From contig NZ_CANLZR010000001.1 of NCBI RefSeq assembly GCF_947495705.1, forward strand, positions 124,001-188,000: a stretch of DNA of 64,000 nucleotides. Direction: 5' to 3'. Below are positions 50,939 to 62,907 of this stretch, in pieces; positions within the stretch are counted from its first letter, which is position 1, and each line of letters opens with the position of its first letter. The DNA comes from an uncultured Phycicoccus sp. Its GTDB lineage: Bacteria; Actinomycetota; Actinomycetes; Actinomycetales; Dermatophilaceae. The notes beneath the pieces were generated by a model. That model was given only the letters and a program-made list of their open reading frames with translations, was not told the DNA's origin and searched no databases. The position numbers and the translations under genes were made by a program.

Positions 50939-52132
50939 GTGTCCGCGTCCCCCGTGCTGCCGTCCTTCGACCCGGAGAGCCCGGTCTTCCGGGCCCACGA
51001 GGGCGGCAAGCTGGGTGTACACGCCACCCAGCCGCTGCGCGGACGTGAGGACCTGTCGCTGCTCTACACCCCGGGGGTGGCGGAGGTCTCGCTCGCGATC
51101 GCCGCGGACCCGACCCTCGCGGCCCGCTACACCGCCCGCGGCAACACGGTCGCGGTCATCAGCGACGGGACCGCGGTGCTCGGTCTCGGCGACATCGGCC
51201 CGCTCGGGGCCATGCCCGTGATGGAGGGCAAGGCGGTGCTGTTCAAGCACTTCGCGGGGATCGACGCCGTGCCGGTCGTCATGGAGACCGGGACGGTCGA
51301 GGAGCTCGTCGAGGCCATCGCCCGCATCGCACCCTCGTACGGCGGCATCAACCTCGAGGACATCTCGGCGCCGCGGTGCTTCGAGATCGAGGAGCAGCTC
51401 AAGGAGCGGCTCGACATCCCGGTCTTCCACGACGACCAGCACGGGACCGCCATCGTCGTCCTCGCGGGCCTGCACAACGCCGTCCGGGTGCTCGGTCGCC
51501 AGCTCGCCGACCTCCGGGTCGTCGTCGCGGGTGCCGGGGCCGCGGGGGTCGCCGTCACCCGGCTCCTGCAGCGCGCCGGTGTCCGCGACGTCGTCGTGTG
51601 CGACTCGCGAGGCATCGTCCACCCGGCCCGGCCCGACCTCGGGGAGCACAAGCAGCGCCTCGCCGTGTCGACGAACCCGCGGGGGCTCACCGGCCCGCTC
51701 GGGGTGGCCCTCGCCGGAGCCGACTGCTACATCGGGGTGTCCGGAGGCACGGTGCCCGAGGCCGAGGTCGCCTCGATGGCACCCGGAGGGATCGTCTTCG
51801 CCCTGGCCAACCCGACGCCCGAGGTGCACCCCGACCTCGCCCACCGGCACGCGGCGGTCGTCGCGACCGGGCGCTCGGACTTCCCGAACCAGATCAACAA
51901 CGTCCTCGCGTTCCCGGGCATCTTCCGGGGCGCGCTCGACGCCGGGGCCTCGCGGATCACCGAGGCGATGAAGCTCGCCGCGGCCCGGGCCATCGCCGAC
52001 ATCGTCGAGGCCCCCACCGCGGAGCGCATCGTGCCGTCGGTGTTCGACCCCGGGGTCGCCGAGGCGGTGGCCGAGGCCGTCCGCGGCCTGGCCCCGGTCC
52101 GGGCGCGTCCGGGCCGGCCGGCCGGAGGGTGA
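50939..52132 (+). CDS. Malic enzyme (NAD-type, short form)
   Basis: A 397-residue enzyme making pyruvate and CO2 from malate. Motifs: LSLLYTPGVAEVS near 39-51 with the catalytic Tyr, MEGKAVLFKHFAGIDAVPV near 97-115 with Lys, INLEDISAPRCFEIE, HDDQHGTAIV and the dinucleotide loop VVAGAGAAGVAV near 196. The C-terminal phosphotransacetylase domain of long forms is absent. NAD preference is inferred from the short type. GTG 50939 follows GAGGAG. Confidence 0.92.
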   Translation: MSASPVLPSFDPESPVFRAHEGGKLGVHATQPLRGREDLSLLYTPGVAEVSLAIAADPTLAARYTARGNTVAVISDGTAVLGLGDIGPLGAMPVMEGKAVLFKHFAGIDAVPVVMETGTVEELVEAIARIAPSYGGINLEDISAPRCFEIEEQLKERLDIPVFHDDQHGTAIVVLAGLHNAVRVLGRQLADLRVVVAGAGAAGVAVTRLLQRAGVRDVVVCDSRGIVHPARPDLGEHKQRLAVSTNPRGLTGPLGVALAGADCYIGVSGGTVPEAEVASMAPGGIVFALANPTPEVHPDLAHRHAAVVATGRSDFPNQINNVLAFPGIFRGALDAGASRITEAMKLAAARAIADIVEAPTAERIVPSVFDPGVAEAVAEAVRGLAPVRARPGRPAGG

Positions 52133-52134
52133 CC

Positions 52135-52140
52135 TAGGCT
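52135..52140 (+). promoter_or_regulatory. -10 element of the phosphatase gene
   Basis: TAGGCT, 9 bases before ATG 52150, overlapping the end of the malic enzyme gene. Confidence 0.4.
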
Positions 52141-52149
52141 GACCGGACC

Positions 52150-52767
52150 ATGAGCGACGCCCCCACCTCCGCCGAGGCCGAGCCGGTCCGCCTGCTCACC
52201 GTGTGCACCGGCAACATCTGCCGCTCGCCGTACGCCGCCGTGCTCCTCCAGGACGGGCTCGAGTGGGCTCGTCCGGGGGCCTTCGAGGTCACGAGCGCCG
52301 GCACCCACGCGCTCGTGGGCCGCCCCATGGACCCCGGGTCGCGGAGCATCCTCGACGACCTGGGCGTCACGCGCACCGGGGCGCCCGCCCGCCTCGTCGT
52401 CGGCACCGTCGTCGCCCAGCAGGCGTTCGTCCTCGTCATGAGCGGTCGCCACCGCGAGCTCGTCCTCGAGGAGTGCCCGTCGGTGCACCGCCGCACCGTC
52501 GGCATCGTCGACCTCGCCCAGGCCCTCACCTCGGTCGCCGAGCGGTACTCGTGGCCGCACCTGCTCGCCGACTCCGGCGCCAAGGAGGTGCGCGGCCGGT
52601 GGCGCGTCCTGCCCGAGCTGCTGCTGGCCCTCGGCGCCATGCCCCAGCAGGTCACGGAGGTCGAGGACCCCTACGGGCGCGGCCCTGACGCGTTCGCCCG
52701 GATGGCCGGCCAGCTCGACGACGCCGTGCGCACGATCACCTACTGGGAGGCTCAGTTCCCCCGCTGA
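52150..52767 (+). CDS. Low-molecular-weight protein tyrosine phosphatase
   Basis: A 205-residue phosphatase with the P-loop VCTGNICRSPYAA near residues 17-29 (Cys-x5-Arg) and the general-acid Asp in EVEDPYGRGPDAF near 172. It is longer than the usual 150-160 residues. Similar enzymes act on tyrosine kinases of polysaccharide export, so its place next to rhamnose genes is suggestive. It ends 16 bases inside the convergent rmlC. Confidence 0.87.
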   Translation: MSDAPTSAEAEPVRLLTVCTGNICRSPYAAVLLQDGLEWARPGAFEVTSAGTHALVGRPMDPGSRSILDDLGVTRTGAPARLVVGTVVAQQAFVLVMSGRHRELVLEECPSVHRRTVGIVDLAQALTSVAERYSWPHLLADSGAKEVRGRWRVLPELLLALGAMPQQVTEVEDPYGRGPDAFARMAGQLDDAVRTITYWEAQFPR

Positions 52768-53356
52768 GCCAGGGCCTGCGCGTGGGCCCGGCAGGCGTCC
52801 CAGGTGGGGAGACGACCTGACGCCACCGCCTCCGCCAGGCTCGGGGCCGCCGCGTCCTTGGCCGACAGGAGCGGCTCGTCCACCGGCCACTCGATGGCCA
52901 GGTCCGGGTCGAGGGGGTGCACGCCGTGCTCCGCCGCGGGGTCGTACGTCGACGTGCACAGGTAGAGCGCCGTGGCCCCGTCCTCCAGGGCGCACAGCGC
53001 GTGCCCGAGCCCCTCGGTGAGGTACACCGCCCGGCGGTCGGTGGTGTCGAGCCGGACGCCCTCCCACCGCCCGAACGTCGGCGACCCGGTGCGCAGGTCG
53101 ACGACGACGTCGAGGAGGCTGCCGGCCACGGCGGTGACGTACTTCGCCTGGCCGGGGGGCACGTCGGCGAGGTGCACGCCGCGCACCGTGCCGCGCGCGG
53201 ACACCGACACGTTGGTCTGGACGATGTCGGGGCGATGCCCGAGGTGGCCGGCCAGGACGTCGCCGCGGAAGGACTCGAGGAAGACCCCCCGGGCGTCGGC
53301 GTGCTGGCGCGGGGTGACGACGAAGGCCCCGGGGATGGCGAGCGGGCGGACCTCCA

Positions 53357-53357
<1 letters not shown>
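52752..53357 (-). CDS. rmlC: dTDP-4-dehydrorhamnose 3,5-epimerase
   Basis: A 201-residue cupin epimerase, third step to dTDP-L-rhamnose. Catalytic His is in TVRGVHLADVPPGQAKYV near residue 60, with DLRTGSPTFGRWEG near 83-96 and YLTEGLGHALCALED near 108. Its ATG shares the A of the rmlA stop. Confidence 0.92.
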
Positions 53358-55294
<1,937 letters not shown>

Positions 55295-55295
<1 letters not shown>

Positions 55296-56155
55296 TGGCG
55301 CGCTGGCTCGTCGCGGGTGCGGCCGGGATGCTCGGCACCGACCTCGCCGCCACCCTCGAGACGGCCGGGCACGCCGTCACGCGGGCGGACCTGCCGGGCC
55401 TCGACATCCTCGACCCCGCCTCGTGCGAGCGGTGGGCGGCCGGGCACGACGTCGTCGTCAACTGTGCGGCGTACACCGCGGTCGACGCGGCGGAGTCCGA
55501 CGAGGCGCGGGCCTTCGCCGTCAACGCCGTCGGCGCCGCGAACCTCGCACGGGCAGCCGCCGGCGCCGGAGCCTCGCTCGTCCAGGTGTCCACCGACTAC
55601 GTCGTCGCCGGCGACGGCTCCACGCCGTACCCGGCCGACGCGCCGGTCGCGCCCGCCTCGGCCTACGGGCGCACCAAGGCCGCGGGGGAGTGGGCCGCGC
55701 GCGCCGAGTGCCGGCGCACCTGGGTCGTGCGCACGGCGTGGCTCTACGGGGCGCACGGGGCGGGTATCCCCTCGACCGTCGCACGGCTGGCCGCCGACCG
55801 GGAGACCTTCGGCTTCGTCGCCGACCAGGTGGGGCAGCCGACCTGGACCGTCGACCTCGCCGCGGGCATCCTGAGGGTCGTCGAGGCGGGCGCCCCGTAC
55901 GGCGTCTGGCACGCGACGAACGCCGGCGAGACGTCCTGGTACGGCCTGGCGCGGGCCGTGCTCGAGGAGCTGGGGCTCGACCCGGACCGGGTGCGGCCGA
56001 TCGCGACGGCGGACTACCCGCTGCCCGCGCCCCGGCCCGCCTACAGCGTCCTGTCGCACGCGATGTGGCACGAGCACGGGCTCGCCCCGCTGCCCGACTG
56101 GCGTGACGCACTCCACCGGGCTGCGCCCCTGCTCTTTCCGGGCGGCGCTGGGTAG
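55295..56155 (+). CDS. rmlD: dTDP-4-dehydrorhamnose reductase
   Basis: A 286-residue NADPH reductase finishing dTDP-L-rhamnose. NAD loop VAGAAGMLGTDL near residues 5-16, NCAAYTAVDAAESDE near 56, VSTDYVVAGDG near 93 and the catalytic YGRTKAAGEWAAR near 119. With rmlA, B and C next to it, the whole pathway from glucose 1-phosphate is here. Confidence 0.94.
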
Positions 56156-56158
56156 GGT
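56153..56158 (+). promoter_or_regulatory. -10 element of the quinone oxidoreductase gene
   Basis: TAGGGT, 7 bases before ATG 56166, overlapping the rmlD stop. Confidence 0.5.
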
Positions 56159-56165
56159 CGGGCGC

Positions 56166-57134
56166 ATGCTCGCCGCCTTCGCCCGGTCCCAGTCCGCCGA
56201 CGACCCGCTGAGCGGCCTGGAGGTCGCCGAGCGCCCCGACCCCCTGGTTCCCGACGGCTGGACCACCGTGCGGCTGCGCACCGCCGCGCTCAACCACCAC
56301 GACGTGTGGTCGCTGCGCGGGGTGGGGCTGCCGGCCGACCGGCTGCCGATGATCCTCGGCTGCGACGGCGCCGGGGTCAGCGCGGACGGCGACGACGTCA
56401 TCGTCCACGCGGTCGTGGCGTCTCCCGGGTGGAGCGGCGACGAGACCCTGGACCCCAGGCGCAGCCTGCTCTCGGAGGTCCACGACGGCACCCTCGCGGA
56501 GGTCGTCACCGTCCCGACGGCGAACCTCGTCCGCAAGCCCGAGGGCCTGTCCTGGGAGCACGCGGCGTGCCTGCCGACCGCCTGGCTCACCGCGTACCGG
56601 ATGCTCTTCAGCAACGCGGGCGTGCGCCCCGGCTCGACCGTCCTGGTCCAGGGTGCGGCCGGCGGGGTGGCGACCGCACTCGTCCAGCTCGGGTCGGCCG
56701 CCGGCATCAGGATGTGGGTGACCAGCCGTGACCCGGCGCGGGGCGAGCAGGCCGTGGCGCTGGGGGCGGACCGGGCGTTCGGCTCCGGCGAGCGGATGCC
56801 CGAGCGGGTGGACGCCGTCATGGAGACCGTCGGCGCCGCCACCTGGTCGCACAGCATCAACAGCCTCCGCCCCGGCGGCAGCATCGTCATCTCGGGCGCC
56901 ACCTCGGGGGACGCCCCGGCCAAGGCGGAGCTGACGAAGATCTACTTCAAGCAGCTGCGGGTCATCGGCTCGACGATGGGCAGCCGTGACGAGCTCGAGA
57001 GCCTCGCCCGCTTCGTCGTCGGGGCCGGCATCGAGCCCCTCGTGGACTCCACGATGCCGCTGGCCGACGCGCGCGAGGGCTTCGCCCGGATGGTCGAGGG
57101 TCAGGTGACCGGCAAGGTGGTCTTCACCGTCTGA
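56166..57134 (+). CDS. Zinc-binding dehydrogenase / quinone oxidoreductase (MDR family)
   Basis: A 322-residue medium-chain dehydrogenase-like protein. RTAALNHHDVWSLRGVG near residue 35 is the substrate-side motif, PMILGCDGAGV near 61, and the NADPH fold is VLVQGAAGGVATALVQLGSA near 159. It lacks the structural-zinc Cys cluster, so it belongs with the zinc-free quinone oxidoreductase group. Substrate unknown. Confidence 0.85.
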   Translation: MLAAFARSQSADDPLSGLEVAERPDPLVPDGWTTVRLRTAALNHHDVWSLRGVGLPADRLPMILGCDGAGVSADGDDVIVHAVVASPGWSGDETLDPRRSLLSEVHDGTLAEVVTVPTANLVRKPEGLSWEHAACLPTAWLTAYRMLFSNAGVRPGSTVLVQGAAGGVATALVQLGSAAGIRMWVTSRDPARGEQAVALGADRAFGSGERMPERVDAVMETVGAATWSHSINSLRPGGSIVISGATSGDAPAKAELTKIYFKQLRVIGSTMGSRDELESLARFVVGAGIEPLVDSTMPLADAREGFARMVEGQVTGKVVFTV

Positions 57135-57172
57135 GACGGTGTGGAGGCCGCCACAGGACGGAGCCGGTCGGC

Positions 57173-57188
57173 GTTACCCGGCGGTAAC
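57173..57188. promoter_or_regulatory. Inverted repeat, possible operator
   Basis: GTTACC (57173-57178), CGGC, GGTAAC (57183-57188), 36 bases before the alpha/beta hydrolase start. It resembles a TetR/GntR-type operator. No such regulator is in the window. Confidence 0.45.
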
Positions 57189-57224
57189 ATGGGGGAACCC
57201 CGTCCGGCCACCCGAGGAGCGCTC

Positions 57225-58073
57225 GTGAGCGCGACGTCCACCGAGCACACGGTGACCCTGCACGGTCACAGCTTCTCGTTCACCGACAGCGGCAGCGGCC
57301 CGACCCTGCTCTTCATCCACGGGATCCTCGGGTCCCAGCGCCAGTGGGCCCACCTGGTGGACCTGCTCGACGACGACCACCGCGTCCTCGTGCCGGACCT
57401 GTTCGGTCACGGCCGGTCCGACAAGCCGGTCGGCGACTACTCGCTCGGCGCCCACGCAGCCACCCTGCGGGACCTGCTCGACCGGCTCGGCGTGCAGCGG
57501 GTGACCCTCGTGGGGCACTCGCTCGGTGGGGGCATCGCCATGGTCTTCGCATACCTGTTCCCCGAGCGCGTCGACCGGCTGGTCCTGGTGTCGAGCGGCG
57601 GGCTGGGCCGCGAGGTGAGCCCGCTGCTGCGGTCCGCGACCCTCCCGGGCGCCGAGTGGGTGCTGCCCGTCATCGCCTCCGGCTGGGTCCGGGACCGCCT
57701 CTCCTCGACCGGTCGGATGCTGGGCGGCCTCGGGCTGCGGCCCGGCTCGGACCTGTCCGAGGTCTGGCGCGGCTTCACCTCGTTGGGGGACGCCGACACG
57801 CGCCGGGCCTTCCTCGCGACGACGCGCGCGGTCATCGACCCGGGAGGCCAGAGCGTCACGGCCCACGACTACCTTCCCGAGACGAGCCCCCTGCCGACCC
57901 TCGTCGTGTGGGGCACCCGGGACCGGATGATCCCCGCATGGCACGCCGCGTCGGCGGCGACGTCGATCGAGGGGTGTCAGGTCGAGCTCTTCCACGGGGC
58001 GGGGCACTTCCCGCACCTCGACGACCCCGACCGGTTCGCGGCCCTGGTCCGTGAGTTCGTCGTGCGGTCCTGA
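57225..58073 (+). CDS. Alpha/beta hydrolase
   Basis: A 282-residue hydrolase. HG oxyanion segment LLFIHGILGSQRQWAHL near residue 26, nucleophile TLVGHSLGGGIAMVFAYLFP near 96, Asp in VVWGTRDRMIPAWH near 229 and His in FHGAGHFPHLDDPDRF near 262. Substrate unknown; esterase or lipase-like. GTG 57225 follows GAGGAGC. Confidence 0.88.
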   Translation: MSATSTEHTVTLHGHSFSFTDSGSGPTLLFIHGILGSQRQWAHLVDLLDDDHRVLVPDLFGHGRSDKPVGDYSLGAHAATLRDLLDRLGVQRVTLVGHSLGGGIAMVFAYLFPERVDRLVLVSSGGLGREVSPLLRSATLPGAEWVLPVIASGWVRDRLSSTGRMLGGLGLRPGSDLSEVWRGFTSLGDADTRRAFLATTRAVIDPGGQSVTAHDYLPETSPLPTLVVWGTRDRMIPAWHAASAATSIEGCQVELFHGAGHFPHLDDPDRFAALVREFVVRS

Positions 58074-58087
58074 CGGCAGGTCCTGCG

Positions 58088-58106
58088 GCGTGGCCCGAGG
58101 CCACGC
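58088..58106. terminator. Hairpin between convergent hydrolase genes
   Basis: GCGTGGCC (58088-58095) pairs with GGCCACGC (58099-58106) with a 3-base loop; no T-tract. Confidence 0.5.
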
Positions 58107-58115
58107 GTGAGCGGG

Positions 58116-58790
58116 TCAGGAGATCTGTAGCCAGTCGGTCCAGCCGTTGTGCAGGACGAGCCAGGCGATGAGCCCGTAGCCCGCCTGACCCGGGTGGTGT
58201 TGGACGCGCGAGGCCGCGAGGTCGGTGCGCCACTGGTCGTGCTGGCGCAGCGGGCCGAAGCAGTCGACGAACGGGATGCCGCGGCGTGAGCACACGTCGG
58301 CCTGGGCGTCGACGAGGACCTCGAGACGACCGTTGACGTCGTCGTCGTCGCTCGGGGGTGGGCTGACGACGAAGGTGCCGACCCCCTGGCTCGCGGCGTC
58401 GTCGAGGAGGTTCGCGAGGTTGAGGCGGTGCCGCGCCAGCGACACCCCCGTCAGGATGTCGTCGGTGCCGACCGAGACGACGATGCGCCGCTCGGTGCGG
58501 CCGGCCCACCGGCGCGGCACCTCCGTGGTCCAGCGGTCGAGCAGGTCGGCCGTGGTGTCGCCGCGCACCCCGAGGTTGTAGGCGGTCAGCTCGAGGTCGG
58601 GGTGCTGGGTGCGACCGACGACCCGGGTGACCCACCCCTGGCCCTTGGGGTCGCCGACCCCCGCCACGAGGGAGGCGCCGAGGAACACGAGCGCGACGTC
58701 GCGCGGGCCGTCGGGGACGACGACCGCCTCCGGACTGGGGCGGAACTCGATGGGGGCGGACCCACCGTCGCCGGCCTGCTCGTCGGCCAT
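58116..58790 (-). CDS. SGNH/GDSL-type hydrolase
   Basis: A 224-residue SGNH hydrolase. Block I ALVFLGASLVAGVGDPKGQG near residue 33 has GASL in place of GDSL. Gly is in YNLGVRGDTTADLLDRW, Asn is replaced in SVGTDDILTG (block III), and the C-terminal His may lie in RVQHHPGQAGYGLIAWLV. No signal peptide, so cytoplasmic. ATG 58790 has GAGAGAGG. It follows the DUF6104 gene after 8 bases. Confidence 0.8.
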   Translation of the reverse strand: MADEQAGDGGSAPIEFRPSPEAVVVPDGPRDVALVFLGASLVAGVGDPKGQGWVTRVVGRTQHPDLELTAYNLGVRGDTTADLLDRWTTEVPRRWAGRTERRIVVSVGTDDILTGVSLARHRLNLANLLDDAASQGVGTFVVSPPPSDDDDVNGRLEVLVDAQADVCSRRGIPFVDCFGPLRQHDQWRTDLAASRVQHHPGQAGYGLIAWLVLHNGWTDWLQIS

Positions 58791-58798
58791 GGCCTCTC

Positions 58799-58975
58799 TC
58801 ACTCGTCCTCGTCGTCCAGGCGGGCCAGCCAGGTGGCGAGCCGCTCCACGGGTACCTCGAACTCGGGGAACTGGTCGACGAACGTCCTCAGCTGCTCGGC
58901 GAGCCAGTCGAGGGTGACCTCCTCGTCCCCCCGCCGCGTCTGGAGCTCTTCGATCCCGCGGTCGGTGAAGTACAC
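58799..58975 (-). CDS. DUF6104 small protein
   Basis: A 58-residue acidic protein starting MYFTDRGIEELQTRRGDEEV and ending ARLDDEDE. The start and the VTLDWLAEQLRTFVDQFP core match the DUF6104 family of actinobacteria, function unknown. GTG 58975 is 7 bases after a TAGGCT element, so leaderless. It heads a two-gene unit with the SGNH hydrolase. Confidence 0.8.
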   Translation of the reverse strand: MYFTDRGIEELQTRRGDEEVTLDWLAEQLRTFVDQFPEFEVPVERLATWLARLDDEDE

Positions 58976-58982
58976 GCCGGTG

Positions 58983-58988
58983 AGCCTA
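58983..58988 (-). promoter_or_regulatory. -10 element of the DUF6104 gene
   Basis: TAGGCT on the minus strand, 7 bases before GTG 58975. Confidence 0.5.
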
Positions 58989-59002
58989 CCGGCGCGCCGG
59001 CG

Positions 59003-62000
59003 TCACCTGTCGAAGGCGCGAGCGATGAGGTCGGCCTGCTCCGCCTGGTGCTGCTTGGTGGAGCCTGCCGCCGGCGAGGCCGACTTGGCGCGGGACACGA
59101 CCCGGATGGGGCGGGTCTCGTCGTGTGCGGCGAGGGCGTCGGGCAGGTTGAGCGCCAGGAACGGCCAGGCGCCCATGTTCTGCGGCTCGTCCTGCACGAC
59201 GACGACCTCGGCGTGGGGGTACCGCGAGAGGGCGTCGGCGAGCTCCTTGCCGGCGACCGGGTAGTACTGCTCGAGCCGCAGGATCGCCGTGGAGGTGTCC
59301 TCGCGCTTGGCCCGCTCGGCGAGGAGGTCGTAGACGACCTTGCCGGCCGCGAGGAGCACGCGGGTGACCCGGCCCTGGGTCGCGTCCTCGTGGTCGGGGA
59401 TGACCGGGCGGAAGCCGCCGGTCGTGAAGTCCTCGGGGGAGCTCGCGGCGGCCTTGAGGCGGAGCATCGACTTCGGGGTGAAGACGATGAGCGGACGGCG
59501 CGGCCGGGCGTAGGCCTGACGGCGCAGCAGGTGGAAGTACGACGCGGGGGTCGAGGGGTAGGCGACGGTCATGTTGCCCTCGGCGCACATCGTGAGGAAC
59601 CGCTCGATCCGGCCGGAGGAGTGGTCGGGCCCCTGCCCCTCGTAGCCGTGGGGGAGCAGGAGGACCACCGACGAGCGCTGGCCCCACTTCTGCTCGCCGC
59701 TGGAGATGAACTCGTCGATGATCGTCTGGGCGCCGTTGAAGAAGTCGCCGAACTGCGCCTCCCAGATGACGAGGGCGTCCGGGCGCTCGACGGAGTAGCC
59801 GTACTCGAAGCCCATCGCCGCGAACTCCGAGAGCAGCGAGTCGTAGATCCAGAACTTCGCCTGGCCCTGCCCGAGGTACAGCAGGGGGGTCCACTCGGAG
59901 GCGTTCTCCTTGTCGATGAGCACCGCGTGCCGCTGCACGAAGGTGCCGCGACGGCTGTCCTGGCCGGCCAGCCGCACCGGGGTGCCGTCGATGAGGAGCG
60001 AGCCGAGCGCGATGAGCTCGGCGGTGCCCCAGTCGATGCCGCCCTCGCGGGTGCTGGCCGCGCGCTTCTCGAGCATCTGCTGCAGCTTCGGGTGCACGGT
60101 GAAGCCCGCCGGCGGGGAGGTGAAGGTGTCGCCGATGTGCTCGAGCACCTCGGTGCTGATCGCGGTCTCGTCCGAGGAGTGCGTCGTCGCGTCGGCCTCG
60201 GGGGACTGGGCGGCCGGCGGCTCGAGACCCTGGCTGGCGGTGTCGGCCTCCTTGAGCGCCTCCTTGGTCTCGACGAAGACCCGCTCGAGCTGCTGCTGGT
60301 AGTCGCGCAGCGCGGCCTCGGCGTCCTCGACCGTGATGTCGCCGCGGCCGATGAGCGCCTCGGTGTAGAGCTTGCGGACGCTGCGCTTGGCCTCGATGAG
60401 GTTGTACATGAGCGGCTGCGTCATCGACGGGTCGTCGCCCTCATTGTGCCCGCGGCGGCGGTAGCACACGAGGTCGATGACGACGTCCTTGTGGAACTCC
60501 TTGCGGAACTCGTACGCCAGCTCGGCGACCCGGACGCAGGCCTCGGGGTCGTCGCCGTTGACGTGGAAGATCGGCGCCTGGATCATCCGGGCGACGTCGG
60601 TGGAGTACGTCGAGCTGCGCGAGCTGCTGGGCGAGGTCGTGAAGCCGACCTGGTTGTTGATGACGACGTGGACGGTGCCGCCGGTGCGGTAGCCGCGCAG
60701 CTGGGACAGGTTGAGGGTCTCGGCCACGACTCCCTGGCCCGCGAAGGCCGCGTCGCCGTGCAGGAGCACCGGCAGGACGGTGAAGTCCTCACCCGCGAGG
60801 TTGAGACGGTCCTGCTTGGCCCGGACGATGCCCTCGAGGACGGGGTTGACCGCCTCGAGGTGCGAGGGGTTGGCGGCGAGGTAGACCTTGGTCGTCGCGC
60901 CGGACTCCGCGGTGAACTCGCCCTCGGTGCCGAGGTGGTACTTGACGTCGCCGGAGCCCTGCACCGACTTGGGGTCCTGCTTGCCCTCGAACTCGCGGAA
61001 GATCTGGCCGTAGGACTTGCCGGCGATGTTCGCGAGCACGTTGAGCCGGCCGCGGTGCGGCATGCCGATGCAGACCTCGTCGAGCTCGTCCTCCGCGGCC
61101 CGCGAGAGGATCCGGTCCATGAGGGCGATGACGGACTCGCCGCCCTCGAGCGAGAACCGCTTCTGGCCGACGAACTTGGTCTGGAGGAAGGTCTCGAAGG
61201 CCTCCGCCGCGTTGAGCCGGCGCACGATGCGCAGCTGCTCCTCGCGCGTGGTCTTGCTGTAGGGGACCTCGACCTTGTCCTGGATCCACTGGCGCTGCTC
61301 GGGGTCCTGGATGTGCATGTACTCGACGCCGACGGTGCGGCAGTACGAGTCGCGCAGGATGCCGAGGATCTTGCGCAGCTTGAGGAACGGCTCGCCGCCG
61401 AAGCCGCCGGTGGCGAAGAACCGGTCCAGGTCCCACAGGGTGAGCCCGTGGTTCGTGATGTCGAGGTCGGGGTGGCGCCGCTGCTTGTACTCCAGCGGGT
61501 CGGTGTCGGCCATGAGGTGGCCGCGCACCCGGTAGGCATGGATGAGCTCCTGGACCCGCGCGACCTTGTTGATGTCCTCGTCGTGCGTGGCCGAGACGTC
61601 CTGCACCCAGCGGATGGGCTCGTAGGGAATGCGCAGGCTCTCGAAGATCTCGTCGTAGAAGCCGTCGTCGCCGAGCAGCAGCCCGTGCACGATCCGCAGG
61701 AAGTCGCCGGACTGCGCGCCCTGGATGATCCGGTGGTCGTAGGTGCTCGTGAGGGTGAGGGTCTTGCTCACGGCGTTGCGGTCGAGCGTCTCGCTGCTCG
61801 CACCCTGCCACTCGGCGGGGTAGTCCATCGCGCCGACGCCGATGATGGCGCCCTGCCCGCTCATGAGCCGGGGCACCGAGTGGACGGTGCCGATGGTGCC
61901 GGGGTTGGTGAGCGAGATCGTCGTGCCCTGGAAGTCCTCGACGGTGAGCTTCCCGGCCCGGGCCTTCTTCACGACCTCCTCGTAGGCGGTCCAGAAGTGG

Positions 62001-62794
62001 GCGAAGTCCATCGTCTCGGCGGCCTTGATCGACGGCACGAGCAGCTGGCGGGTGCCGTCGGACTTCGGGAGGTCGATGGCGATCCCGAGGTTGACGTGGG
62101 CCGGCGCGACGAGCACCGGCTTGCCCTTCTCGTCGTGCCCGAAGCCGTTGTTCATCTCCGGCATCACCCCGAGCGCCTTGACGAGCGCGTAGCCGATGAT
62201 GTGGGTGAAGCTGACCTTGCCGCCCCGGCTGCGGGTGAGGTGGTTGTTGATGACGATGCGGTTGTCCACGAGGAGCTTCGCGGGCACCCCGCGCACCGAG
62301 GTGGCGGTGGGCACCTGGAGGGAGGTCTCCATGTTGGCGACGACCCGCGCGCCGGCGCCGCGGATGGGCTGGAAGCGAGCCTCCTCGAGGGGGCCGGCCT
62401 GCTTCGGGGCCTGCGGCTCGCGCGGCGTGGGCGCCGGGGCCTTGGCGTCGTCGGCCTTCTTGGCGTCGGCCGGCTTCTCGTCGGCCTTCTTGGCGTCGGC
62501 CGGCTTCTCGTCGGCCTTCTCGGCGTCCGCCTTCTTGCCGTCGGCCGGCTTCTCGTCCGCCGTCTTCGCGGGTCGCTGCTCGGCCGGCGCGGCGGGGGAC
62601 CCGTTCGCGGAGCGGGTGTCCTCCGGGGTCGGCGCGAAGTGGCTCTCGCCGGGCACGTAGTCCTCGAAGAACTCCCACCACGCCTTGTCGACGTTGTGCT
62701 TGTCCTCCTGGTACTGCTCGTACAGCTCGTCGACGAGCCACTCGTTGGGTCCGAAGGCTGTCAGGGGGTCGCTGGACGGGGACTGCTCGGCCAC
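59003..62794 (-). CDS. kgd: Multifunctional 2-oxoglutarate metabolism enzyme (Kgd/SucA)
   Basis: 1263 residues, the actinobacterial fusion of an E2-like acyltransferase domain and a thiamine-dependent E1. Order: a short helix ([20 protein letters not shown] near 18-37), a Lys/Ala/Asp/Pro linker (about 55-125), an E2-type domain with [17 protein letters not shown] near 350, then E1 with [17 protein letters not shown] near 575 and the thiamine segment [19 protein letters not shown] near 675. It works in the TCA cycle with E2 and E3 encoded elsewhere. GTG 62794 follows AAAGAGG. Confidence 0.95.
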   Translation of the reverse strand: MAEQSPSSDPLTAFGPNEWLVDELYEQYQEDKHNVDKAWWEFFEDYVPGESHFAPTPEDTRSANGSPAAPAEQRPAKTADEKPADGKKADAEKADEKPADAKKADEKPADAKKADDAKAPAPTPREPQAPKQAGPLEEARFQPIRGAGARVVANMETSLQVPTATSVRGVPAKLLVDNRIVINNHLTRSRGGKVSFTHIIGYALVKALGVMPEMNNGFGHDEKGKPVLVAPAHVNLGIAIDLPKSDGTRQLLVPSIKAAETMDFAHFWTAYEEVVKKARAGKLTVEDFQGTTISLTNPGTIGTVHSVPRLMSGQGAIIGVGAMDYPAEWQGASSETLDRNAVSKTLTLTSTYDHRIIQGAQSGDFLRIVHGLLLGDDGFYDEIFESLRIPYEPIRWVQDVSATHDEDINKVARVQELIHAYRVRGHLMADTDPLEYKQRRHPDLDITNHGLTLWDLDRFFATGGFGGEPFLKLRKILGILRDSYCRTVGVEYMHIQDPEQRQWIQDKVEVPYSKTTREEQLRIVRRLNAAEAFETFLQTKFVGQKRFSLEGGESVIALMDRILSRAAEDELDEVCIGMPHRGRLNVLANIAGKSYGQIFREFEGKQDPKSVQGSGDVKYHLGTEGEFTAESGATTKVYLAANPSHLEAVNPVLEGIVRAKQDRLNLAGEDFTVLPVLLHGDAAFAGQGVVAETLNLSQLRGYRTGGTVHVVINNQVGFTTSPSSSRSSTYSTDVARMIQAPIFHVNGDDPEACVRVAELAYEFRKEFHKDVVIDLVCYRRRGHNEGDDPSMTQPLMYNLIEAKRSVRKLYTEALIGRGDITVEDAEAALRDYQQQLERVFVETKEALKEADTASQGLEPPAAQSPEADATTHSSDETAISTEVLEHIGDTFTSPPAGFTVHPKLQQMLEKRAASTREGGIDWGTAELIALGSLLIDGTPVRLAGQDSRRGTFVQRHAVLIDKENASEWTPLLYLGQGQAKFWIYDSLLSEFAAMGFEYGYSVERPDALVIWEAQFGDFFNGAQTIIDEFISSGEQKWGQRSSVVLLLPHGYEGQGPDHSSGRIERFLTMCAEGNMTVAYPSTPASYFHLLRRQAYARPRRPLIVFTPKSMLRLKAAASSPEDFTTGGFRPVIPDHEDATQGRVTRVLLAAGKVVYDLLAERAKREDTSTAILRLEQYYPVAGKELADALSRYPHAEVVVVQDEPQNMGAWPFLALNLPDALAAHDETRPIRVVSRAKSASPAAGSTKQHQAEQADLIARAFDR
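62451..62520 (-). repeat. Tandem 30-bp repeat in the kgd linker
   Basis: Bases 62461-62490 and 62491-62520 are identical, and the ten bases before them (62451-62460) match the end of the unit. In frame they encode repeated [10 protein letters not shown]-type units of the flexible linker. Confidence 0.9.
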
Positions 62795-62865
62795 GGGCTA
62801 TGCGCCTCTTTCGTCGGCTGGTCTCGGGGGCGGTCGTGGTGTCACCCGCCAGCCTATTACTCCTG

Positions 62866-62890
62866 GGTCCGGGGCGCGCCGCCCCGGGCC
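62866..62890 (-). terminator. Hairpin after the ABC-2 permease gene
   Basis: Arms 62866-62875 and 62881-62890 form a 10-bp stem with one G-U pair, 18 bases beyond the permease stop. The rest of the 113-base gap holds the kgd promoter region (TAATAG-like element on the minus strand). Confidence 0.5.
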
Positions 62891-62907
62891 GAGCGATGCG
62901 TGCCGGC

